64,000 nt of DNA from Clostridiales bacterium (GTDB lineage: Bacteria; Bacillota; Clostridia; Oscillospirales; Acutalibacteraceae), in assembly GCA_019422525.1 (NCBI GenBank), contig JAHZDE010000003.1, forward strand, positions 218,345-282,344, given 5' to 3'. Under the pieces are notes generated by a model. The model searched no databases. It was not told the origin of the DNA and saw nothing but the letters and a program-made list of their open reading frames with translations. This document shows, piece by piece, positions 57,769 through 64,000 of this stretch (the first letter of the stretch is position 1; every line of letters begins with the position of its first letter). The position numbers were made by a program, and so were the translations under genes.

Positions 57769-59267
57769 TGGAACTGTTTTATCCCGAATTTGAAGTGATT
57801 CGAAACGAAAACCGCTGCATCCAGTGCCGTGTTTGTGAGCGGCAGTGCGCCAATGAAGTACACCGCTATGACGCGGACCGCAATGTGATGCTCAGCGATG
57901 AAAGTAAATGTGTCAATTGCCAGCGGTGTGTGTCCCTGTGCCCCACCCGTGCCCTGAAAATCGTCAAAAGCGACTGTGTGCTGCGGGAAAATGCCAACTG
58001 GCAGAACGACACCATCCGCGAAATTTATAAGCAGGCTCAAAGCGGCGGCGTGCTGCTTTCTTCCATGGGTAACCCCCGTCCACTGCCTGTTTACTGGGAC
58101 AAGATTCTGATTAACGCTTCTCAGGTGACCAACCCTCCTATTGACCCTTTACGTGAGCCTATGGAAACCCGGGTGTTCCTGGGACAGAAGCCCGAAAAGG
58201 TACAGCGGGACGAAAACGGAAATCTGGTTTGCAATCTTACCCCTCAGCTGGAGCTGTCTATGCCCGTAATGTTCTCGGCTATGAGCTACGGCTCCATCAG
58301 CTATAATGCACACGAAAGCCTGGCACGGGCTGCTACTGAGCTGGGTATCTATTATAATACCGGTGAGGGCGGCCTCCATGAGGACTTTTATGTCTATGGC
58401 CCCAACACCATTGTACAGGTAGCTTCCGGCCGTTTCGGCGTGTATAAGGATTATCTGGAAGCCGGCGCTGCCATCGAAATCAAAATGGGCCAGGGCGCTA
58501 AGCCCGGCATCGGCGGCCATTTGCCCGGTGCAAAAATTGTCGGGGATGTTTCCCGTACCAGAATGATTCCCGAAGGCTCTGACGCTATTTCCCCTGCCCC
58601 CCATCACGACATTTATTCCATTGAGGACTTGCGTCAGCTGGTTTTCTCTTTGAAAGAAGCTACCGAATATAAAAAGCCGGTTATCGTCAAGGTGGCTGCC
58701 GTTCACAACATTGCCGCTATTGCCAGCGGTATTGCCCGCAGTGGCGCCGACATCATTGCCATTGACGGCTTCCGCGGCGGCACCGGTGCTGCCCCTACCC
58801 GTATCCGTGATAACGTAGGTATTCCCATCGAGTTGGCTTTGGCTGCTGTAGACACCCGTCTGCGGGAAGAAGGAATCCGCAACCGGGTTTCCCTGGTGGT
58901 AGGCGGCAGTATCCGCAGCGCTGCAGATGTGGTGAAGGCCGTCGCCCTTGGTGCAGACGCCTGTTATGTAGCCACCGCCGCACTGCTGGCACTGGGCTGC
59001 CATTTGTGCCGTACCTGCCAGACTGGCAAGTGCAACTGGGGCATTGCGACCCAGCGCCCCGAATTGGTCAAGCGGCTGAATCCCGATATTGGCAGTCAGC
59101 GTCTCATCAACCTCATGACCGCCTGGAAACATGAAATCATGGAAATCATGGGCGGTATGGGTATCAACTCCATCGAAGCCCTGAAGGGCAACCGCCTGAT
59201 GCTGCGGGGCGTTAATTTGACGGATAAAGAGCTGGAAATTCTGGGAATTTCACACGCCGGTGAATAA
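57768..59267 (+). CDS. Glutamate synthase FMN subunit with N-terminal ferredoxin domain
   Basis: The 499-residue protein forms glutamate from 2-oxoglutarate and ammonia. It begins with two 4Fe-4S cluster motifs (CIQCRVCERQC and CVNCQRCVSLCP). The FMN-binding synthase barrel follows (MPVMFSAMSYGSISYNAHE, NTGEGGLHEDF, KMGQGAKPGIGGHLPG, GFRGGTGAAPTRI), ending with the iron-sulphur segment CHLCRTCQTGKCNWGIATQ. This is the archaeal-type, ferredoxin-containing arrangement, not the large fused GltB. The ATG follows AAAGAGGGGTGTTTCTG and overlaps the previous stop by one base. Confidence 0.93.
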   Translation: MELFYPEFEVIRNENRCIQCRVCERQCANEVHRYDADRNVMLSDESKCVNCQRCVSLCPTRALKIVKSDCVLRENANWQNDTIREIYKQAQSGGVLLSSMGNPRPLPVYWDKILINASQVTNPPIDPLREPMETRVFLGQKPEKVQRDENGNLVCNLTPQLELSMPVMFSAMSYGSISYNAHESLARAATELGIYYNTGEGGLHEDFYVYGPNTIVQVASGRFGVYKDYLEAGAAIEIKMGQGAKPGIGGHLPGAKIVGDVSRTRMIPEGSDAISPAPHHDIYSIEDLRQLVFSLKEATEYKKPVIVKVAAVHNIAAIASGIARSGADIIAIDGFRGGTGAAPTRIRDNVGIPIELALAAVDTRLREEGIRNRVSLVVGGSIRSAADVVKAVALGADACYVATAALLALGCHLCRTCQTGKCNWGIATQRPELVKRLNPDIGSQRLINLMTAWKHEIMEIMGGMGINSIEALKGNRLMLRGVNLTDKELEILGISHAGE

Positions 59268-59280
59268 GGAAGGGGAAACC

Positions 59281-59709
59281 ATGAAGCGAGTATATGTAAA
59301 TGAACAATGGTGCCTTGGCTGCCATTTATGCGAATATAACTGCGCTTTTGCTAATTCCGGGGAAACCGATATGGTGAAGGCGCTGAAAGGAAAGCCCATC
59401 TACCCCAGAATCCGGGTAGATGGCGATGAGAAAATCAATTTTGCCGTTTCTTGCCGCCACTGCACAGACCCTATCTGTGTAAAAAGCTGTATTTCCGGCG
59501 CACTTTCGATTCAGGACGGCGTAATTTCCATTGACCAGAGCAAGTGTGTTGGATGCTTGACCTGTGTGCTGGTATGTCCCTATGGCGCGCTGTCTCCCAA
59601 TGGCGACGGTGTGATGCAGAAATGCGAGCTTTGCCTGCAAAATTCCTGCGGCGAGCCTGCCTGCGTAAAGGGATGTCCCAACCAGGCTATTGTATATGAA
59701 GAGAGGTGA
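59281..59709 (+). CDS. 4Fe-4S ferredoxin-type electron transfer subunit
   Basis: The 142-residue protein carries cysteine clusters for about four 4Fe-4S centres: CLGCHLCEYNC, CRHCTDPICVKSC, CVGCLTCVLVCP and CELCLQNSCGEPACVKGCP. This resembles the HycB/DmsB-type electron-transfer subunits. In this operon it probably passes electrons between the FAD oxidoreductase encoded next and the FMN synthase. The ATG follows AAGGAAGGGGAAACC. Confidence 0.92.
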   Translation: MKRVYVNEQWCLGCHLCEYNCAFANSGETDMVKALKGKPIYPRIRVDGDEKINFAVSCRHCTDPICVKSCISGALSIQDGVISIDQSKCVGCLTCVLVCPYGALSPNGDGVMQKCELCLQNSCGEPACVKGCPNQAIVYEER

Positions 59710-59714
59710 GGGGA

Positions 59715-60962
59715 ATGAAACAGTATGTGATTCTTGGCAACGGTGTGGCCGCTGTGGGATGTATTGAAGGAATCCGCCGGGAAGACAAGGAGTCTGCCAT
59801 TACAGTGGTTTCCAAGGAGCCCTATGCCGTATATGGCCGCCCGCTAATTTCCTACTATCTGGAAGGCAAGACCGATTTGGAGCGGATGAAATACCGTCCC
59901 GATGATTTTTATGAGAAAAACGGCTGCACCGTCCTGTATGGAAAAACAGCCGTAAAACTGGATAAGGAAAACCAGCAAGTGCTTCTGGACGATGGTACTT
60001 CCCTTCCCTATGACGAACTTTGTGTGGCTACCGGTTCTTCTCCCTTTGTCCCTCCTTTTGAAGGGCTGGACACAGTGAGAAACCAGTATCCCTTTATGAC
60101 GCTGGACGATACGCTGGCACTGGAAAAGGCTGTGACTCCCTCCTCCCGGGTTCTGATTATCGGTGCCGGACTGATTGGTCTGAAATGTGCCGAAGGACTG
60201 GCCGAAAGAGTCGGAGAAATTACCGTGTGCGACCTGGCAGGTCATGTGCTCTCCAGTATTCTGGATGAAACCTGTGCCGGAATTGTTGCCGAAACGCTGG
60301 AAGCCCACGGGATTCACCTGATGCTCGGGGACAGTGTGGCGCGCTTTGACGGGCAGACCGCTTTGATGAAGAGCGGCCGTACGGTGGAATTTGACGTGCT
60401 GGTACTGGCGATAGGTGTTCGCGCCAACACCTCTCTGGTAAAAGATGCTGGTGGCGAAACCGAGCGGGGAATCCTGGTAAACAAGAAAATGGAAACCACT
60501 CTTCCCCATGTATATGCAGCCGGAGACTGTACCCAAGGCGACGAGCTGCTTTCCGGACAGAAACGGGTATTGGCCCTTCTGCCCAATGCCTATATGCAGG
60601 GCCAGTGTGCTGGTATCAACATGGCCGGCGGCGAGTCGGTATTCGATAAGGCTATTGCCATGAACTCCATTGGATTTTTCGGCCTGCACCTGATGACCGC
60701 CGGTTGCTGCTTCCCCAAGGAAGAAGGCGGCGAAGTATACGAAGAACACATTCCCGGCGGGATTAAACGTCTTTTTACCAAGGATGGGTTCTTAACAGGC
60801 TTTATGCTCATTAACGCCACAGACCGGGCAGGCATTTATACCGCTATGATTCGGGAACAAATCCCGCTGGATACGGTAAACTTTGAACTGCTGCAAAAAA
60901 CTGCCAGTTTGTGTGCTTTTTCTGCAGAAAACCGCAGAAAAAAACTGGGAGGTGTGGTATAA
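59715..60962 (+). CDS. FAD/NAD(P)-dependent oxidoreductase, NirB N-terminal-like
   Basis: The 415-residue flavoprotein has an FAD loop YVILGNGVAAVGCIEGI, a second dinucleotide loop VLIIGAGLIGLKCAEGLAER for NAD(P)H, and VYAAGDCTQG near the C-terminus. It is of the rubredoxin/nitrite reductase large-subunit type and lacks the GltD-type domain order. It probably feeds electrons from NAD(P)H or ferredoxin to the split glutamate synthase. The ATG at 59715 has AGAGG eight bases upstream; a GTG overlapping the previous stop is an alternative start. Confidence 0.88.
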   Translation: MKQYVILGNGVAAVGCIEGIRREDKESAITVVSKEPYAVYGRPLISYYLEGKTDLERMKYRPDDFYEKNGCTVLYGKTAVKLDKENQQVLLDDGTSLPYDELCVATGSSPFVPPFEGLDTVRNQYPFMTLDDTLALEKAVTPSSRVLIIGAGLIGLKCAEGLAERVGEITVCDLAGHVLSSILDETCAGIVAETLEAHGIHLMLGDSVARFDGQTALMKSGRTVEFDVLVLAIGVRANTSLVKDAGGETERGILVNKKMETTLPHVYAAGDCTQGDELLSGQKRVLALLPNAYMQGQCAGINMAGGESVFDKAIAMNSIGFFGLHLMTAGCCFPKEEGGEVYEEHIPGGIKRLFTKDGFLTGFMLINATDRAGIYTAMIREQIPLDTVNFELLQKTASLCAFSAENRRKKLGGVV

Positions 60963-60963
60963 T

Positions 60964-61686
60964 ATGAGAATCAATGCTGCTAATCTTGATTACCGCCCCC
61001 TGAACGAGCTTCTTCGTCAGGGAGAAGGAGAAAATTTTGAAGTGGTGGGTTGCTGCGGTCAGCGTTTTTTGGCTGCTGGTATGTCCAACCGCACCATTTC
61101 CATTGATGGTGTGCCCGGAAATGCTCTGGGCGCTTATCTCAATGGTGCAGAAATCACCGTAAACGGCAATGCACAGGACGCTGTGGGTGATACCATGAAC
61201 GAAGGAAAAATTGTCGTACACGGCAATATCGGAGACGCTGCCGGATATGCTATGCGTGGCGGAAAAATTTTTGTCCGGGACAACGCCGGATACCGGGCCG
61301 GAATTCACATGAAGGCCTATCAGGAAAAACGCCCGCTTATGGTGATCGGCGGCTGTACCGGCAGCTTTTTGGGAGAATATCAGGCAGGCGGCACCATTGT
61401 GGTGCTGGGACTGCATGCAAACGGAAAACGGGTGGTAGGTAACTTCCCTTGCACCGGTATGCATGGCGGCAAAGTCTATCTGCGCGGCGATTGCCATGAC
61501 ATCCGTTTTCCCAGCCAGGTAACGGCTGCACCAGCTGATGAAAAGGATCTTGCTGAAATTTCCCCTATCGTTGCCGAATACTGCTCCTTGTTTGGCGCCG
61601 ATTTTCAAAAGGTGATGGACTCTCCTTTTACAGTAGTGACCCCTGACAGCAAAAATCCCTATCACCAAATGTATGCTGCCAACTGA
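60964..61686 (+). CDS. Glutamate synthase GXGXG-domain subunit
   Basis: The 240-residue protein is the separate right-handed beta-helix part found at the C-terminus of fused glutamate synthases (GltB3-like). The repeats are visible as GNAQDAVGDTMNEGKIVVHG, GNIGDAAGYAMRGGKIFV and GCTGSFLGEYQAGGTIVVLG. It is structural and brings amidotransferase and synthase together. GGGAGG lies 11 bases before the ATG. It follows the oxidoreductase stop by one base. Confidence 0.92.
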   Translation: MRINAANLDYRPLNELLRQGEGENFEVVGCCGQRFLAAGMSNRTISIDGVPGNALGAYLNGAEITVNGNAQDAVGDTMNEGKIVVHGNIGDAAGYAMRGGKIFVRDNAGYRAGIHMKAYQEKRPLMVIGGCTGSFLGEYQAGGTIVVLGLHANGKRVVGNFPCTGMHGGKVYLRGDCHDIRFPSQVTAAPADEKDLAEISPIVAEYCSLFGADFQKVMDSPFTVVTPDSKNPYHQMYAAN

Positions 61687-61708
61687 CAGATAGAAAGCAG
61701 GTAAGCCT

Positions 61709-62926
61709 ATGAAGTATTCCGCCCAAGAGGTCATGCAATTTATCAGAGAGGAGGACGTGAAATTCATCCGTCTTGCCTTCTGTGATATTTATGGCATCCA
61801 AAAGAATATTTCCGTTATGCCCAGCGAGCTAAAGCGCGCCTTTGGCTGTGGAATCGCTATTGACGCTTCCGCCATTGCTGGGTTCGGAGGCGAAGTCCAC
61901 TCAGATTTGTTTCTGCATCCCGACCCCTCCACCATTGCCGTATTACCTTGGCGGCCGGAGCATGGGCGAGTGGTGCGCATGTTCTGTTCCATCACATATC
62001 CAGATGGACGCCCCTTTGAAAACGATGCCCGGCGCCTGTTGCAAATGGCTGCCGCAGATGCGGAAAAGGCCGGGTATTCCTTTGCATTCGGTTCGGAAAT
62101 GGAGTTCTACCTGTTCAAGCTGGATGAAAACGGCGACCCTACCCGGGAACCCTATGACCACGCCGGATATATGGATATTGCCCCCGAAGACCGGGGAGAA
62201 AATGTGCGCCGGGAAATCTGCCTGACGCTGGAGCAGATGGGAATTTTCCCCGAAGGCTCTCATCACGAGGAAGGACCGGGGCAAAATGAAATTGATTTCC
62301 GCTATTCCGACCCCCTCTCGGCAGCGGATAACGCCATCACTTTCAGTTCGGTGGTAAAAGCCATTGCCGCTCGAAATGGTCTGTGTGCTGATTTTTCTCC
62401 AAAGCCCCTTCCCGACCAGCCGGGCAGCGGCCTGCATATCAATATGTCTGTCCGTAGTTTGTCTGGAAACCGAAATGACCCATTGCCTGCTATGATTGCT
62501 GGAGTACTGGATAAAATCACCGATATGACGGTGTTCTTAAACCCCACCGACTTGTCCTATCACCGGTTGGGCAATAACAAAGCGCCCCGTTATATCACTT
62601 GGTCCAGCGAAAACCGCTCCCAGCTGATTCGGATTCCTGCCGCTGCGGAGGAATACCGTCGGGCTGAACTTCGTTCCTCTGACCCTTCGGCCAATCCCTA
62701 TATTGCGTTTTCTCTGCTGATTTATGCTGGGCTTCATGGAATCCAGAATGGTCTGGAGCTTCCTCCGGCAGCGGACATCAACCTGTTTACTGCCGATGCC
62801 GCAACTCTTTCCCGGTATCAGTCCCTTCCCCGGACCCGCAAGGAAGCTGCGGCTGCTGCGGCTGCCAGCCCCTTTATCGCATCCCATCTCCCCTCATCTC
62901 TGATTGATGCTTATTGCGGAATTTGA
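61709..62926 (+). CDS. Type I glutamine synthetase-like protein, shortened C-terminus
   Basis: The 405-residue protein has GSI catalytic blocks: EMEFYLFKLDENG, HHEEGPGQNEIDFRY, PGSGLHINMS, SENRSQLIRIP and RSSDPSANPYIAFSLL. It is about 40 residues shorter than usual, ending soon after the position where other GSI proteins have another helix and the C-terminal strap. The Arg that in B. subtilis GlnA (Arg62) senses glutamine aligns to Gly in AGFGGEVHSDLF. No adenylylation site is visible. It may be a second GS free of feedback control, or a ligase or sensor. It follows the GXGXG subunit by 22 bases. Confidence 0.85.
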   Translation: MKYSAQEVMQFIREEDVKFIRLAFCDIYGIQKNISVMPSELKRAFGCGIAIDASAIAGFGGEVHSDLFLHPDPSTIAVLPWRPEHGRVVRMFCSITYPDGRPFENDARRLLQMAAADAEKAGYSFAFGSEMEFYLFKLDENGDPTREPYDHAGYMDIAPEDRGENVRREICLTLEQMGIFPEGSHHEEGPGQNEIDFRYSDPLSAADNAITFSSVVKAIAARNGLCADFSPKPLPDQPGSGLHINMSVRSLSGNRNDPLPAMIAGVLDKITDMTVFLNPTDLSYHRLGNNKAPRYITWSSENRSQLIRIPAAAEEYRRAELRSSDPSANPYIAFSLLIYAGLHGIQNGLELPPAADINLFTADAATLSRYQSLPRTRKEAAAAAAASPFIASHLPSSLIDAYCGI

Positions 62927-62991
62927 TGCACCCTCATGTCCGAATCACCCACTGAAACTACGAATCATCCGGCAGGAAAGGAGGCGGCGCC

Positions 62992-63576
62992 ATGGTCTTT
63001 CAAGAACGGGTCTACAGTGTTCTGGTAGTGTCTTCCGAGCAGCGGTTTAGCCGCTCTCTCTCTCCCCTTCTTCCCGAAACTGATTATTACCCCGTCCATT
63101 CCGTGTCCAGCGCGGCGGCGGCCCAACGGGCTTTTCTCGAGAGGCCGTATGATTTTCTGATTATCGACGCGCCCCTTCCCGACGATTTTGGTATCAAGCT
63201 GGCTGCCGGCCTGTGTGACGAAAAAAACGCCGTGGCTCTTCTCTTTGTCAAAAGCGAAATGTATGCGGATATTACTTCTAAGGCCTCGGAATATGGGATT
63301 TTTACCCTGTCGCGCCCAATTTCTGTCCAAACAGTTTCCTATGCCCTGCGGTGGATGTGCGCTACCCGGGAAAGGCTTCGTAGGCTGGAAAAAAAGAGCG
63401 TGTCCATGGAGGAAAAAATGCAGGAAATCCGCCTGGTAAACCGGGCGAAATGGGTCCTAATTGACCGGCTGAAAATGACGGAGGCAGACGCCCACCGGTA
63501 TATTGAAAAACAGGCTATGGACCGCTGTGTGACTCGCCGGGAAATTGCGGAGAATATCATCAAAACCTATCAGTAG
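62992..63576 (+). CDS. ANTAR-domain antiterminator with atypical receiver
   Basis: The 194-residue protein has a receiver-like domain (residues 1-120) and an ANTAR RNA-binding domain at the C-terminus (IRLVNRAKWVLIDRLKMTEA followed by DAHRYIEKQAMDRCV). The receiver keeps the phosphoacceptor-like Asp in DFLIIDAPLP. The acidic pair near the N-terminus is Ser-Ser (VLVVSSEQ), and the usual Lys-Pro is Arg-Pro (TLSRPIS), so phosphorylation may not control it. ANTAR proteins of this kind relieve terminators in Clostridia glutamine synthetase operons. AAAGGAGGCGGCGCC precedes the ATG. It closes the operon and has its own terminator. Confidence 0.9.
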   Translation: MVFQERVYSVLVVSSEQRFSRSLSPLLPETDYYPVHSVSSAAAAQRAFLERPYDFLIIDAPLPDDFGIKLAAGLCDEKNAVALLFVKSEMYADITSKASEYGIFTLSRPISVQTVSYALRWMCATRERLRRLEKKSVSMEEKMQEIRLVNRAKWVLIDRLKMTEADAHRYIEKQAMDRCVTRREIAENIIKTYQ

Positions 63577-63624
63577 CCCCTAAAATGCTGCCCCAAAAGC
63601 TGGTATACTGAGCACGAAATTCCT

Positions 63625-63674
63625 AACCCAGAAGCCCATCTGGTAATGCAGGCGGGTTTTTGGGTTGTTTTTTA
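63625..63674 (+). terminator. Terminator after the ANTAR gene
   Basis: AACCCA pairs with TGGGTT at the base of a longer imperfect hairpin, followed by GTTTTTTAT on the plus strand, about 50 bases after the stop. Confidence 0.6.
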
Positions 63675-63675
63675 T

Positions 63676-63773
63676 CCGGAAGGCTCGCCCTGCTGCGCCT
63701 ACCTCCTGTTTCCGGCATGGTTTTTATGGGCATTTTAAGAGGGGTAGGCGCAGGAAAATAGGGCTTTCCGGGG
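63676..63773. repeat. Long imperfect inverted repeat
   Basis: Outer arms CCGGAAGGC and GCTTTCCGG and a perfect 11-base inner pair CTGCGCCTACC (63693-63703)/GGTAGGCGCAG (63743-63753) form an extended hairpin of about 98 bases, followed within a few bases by a T-run. It could be a second terminator or a small mobile-element remnant. Confidence 0.5.
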
Positions 63774-63801
63774 CTTTTTTCCCTGTTTTTTCAAAAAACT
63801 C

Positions 63802-63830
63802 TTGCTTTTCCTCCACAAAAACTGTATACT
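63802..63830 (+). promoter_or_regulatory. Promoter reading into the repeat array
   Basis: TTGCTT (63802-63807) and TATACT (63825-63830) are 17 bases apart on the plus strand, about 50 bases before the first repeat. It fits a promoter in a CRISPR leader. Confidence 0.6.
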
Positions 63831-63877
63831 AAACCCAAAGAGCTGCGTCACACGTTCGGTTTTTTGGCAGTTTTTGC

Positions 63878-64000
63878 AGATGCAACTCACCCCCGCAAGG
63901 GGACGGTAACTGGTGTTTCCAGAAGGTATGATTTGAGCTCTTCAGAGATGCAACTCACCCCCGCAAGGGGACGGTAACTGGTGTTTCCAGAAGGTATGAT
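63878..64000 (+). CRISPR. Probable CRISPR array start, or 68-base tandem repeat (cut by window edge)
   Basis: Two copies of a unit start at 63878 and 63946, a period of 68 bases. The first about 33 bases contain the palindrome CCCCGCAAGGGG and end GGTAAC, as a CRISPR repeat would; the rest (about 35 bases) would be spacer. However, the second spacer equals the first over all 22 visible bases. Upstream is an AT-rich leader with a promoter. No cas gene is in view. It may be an array with a duplicated spacer or a plain tandem repeat. Confidence 0.55.

Noticed and set aside
59715..60962. Calling the FAD oxidoreductase gltD
   Set aside because: It lacks the N-terminal iron-sulphur domain and GltD domain order; it looks like the NirB/rubredoxin reductase type.
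63878..64000. Assignment of the repeat to a particular CRISPR type such as Cas13d
   Set aside because: The hairpin shape is loosely similar, but no cas gene is visible and only two units can be read.

Overview
The window looks like a chromosomal segment of a low- to mid-GC Gram-positive anaerobe of class Clostridia, probably an Oscillospiraceae/Ruminococcaceae-type gut bacterium. The signs are the Firmicutes gene orders (rpoB-rpoC-rpsL-rpsG-fusA; ylxM-ffh-rpsP-khpA-rimM-trmD), an HPr with both phosphorylation sites, an asparagine T-box, an LL-diaminopimelate aminotransferase, a type III glutamine synthetase, ferredoxin-linked split glutamate synthase parts and an ANTAR antiterminator. The genus is inference. 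No tRNA or rRNA gene was seen.

Layout. 1-10100 (minus): RNA polymerase and str operons. 10398-13224: a small XRE regulator and a nicotinamidase-like/nicotinate phosphoribosyltransferase pair for NAD salvage. 13288-26225 (minus): a five-gene operon under one consensus promoter with a long leader. It encodes an XRE regulator, a membrane-anchored von Willebrand A protein, a 1187-residue FtsZ/tubulin-like GTPase, a 656-residue protein with two membrane helices, and a 1494-residue membrane protein ending in a zinc ribbon plus an HExxH peptidase that resembles plant DA1. This is the least explained and most interesting locus. 26393-32650: a GGGtGRT/NifU-like pair, a HAD phosphatase, an XRE regulator, uvrC, an S66 peptidase and HPr. 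32945-36770: the ffh/ribosome-maturation operon. 36797-41600: a methyltransferase with an ECF transporter S-component behind an attenuator-like leader, a YibE/F membrane protein, and a surface metallophosphoesterase.

41826-63576 is a nitrogen block. An asparagine-specific T-box heads asnB-pyrG-purF-carA-carB-dapL; four of those enzymes consume glutamine amide nitrogen. Next, glnA (type III) and an AmtB-PII fusion run leftward. A split glutamate synthase (amidotransferase, FMN synthase, ferredoxin, FAD oxidoreductase, GXGXG subunit), a shortened type I GS-like protein and an ANTAR regulator run rightward. The two divergent leaders share a promoter-then-terminator design with related stem sequences, so the ANTAR protein probably controls both by antitermination. 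The fused PII domain has Val where the uridylylated Tyr51 normally sits.

63577-64000 holds a terminator, a long imperfect inverted repeat, a promoter, and then two copies of a 68-base unit that look like the start of a CRISPR array cut by the window edge. The two visible spacers are identical as far as they can be read.
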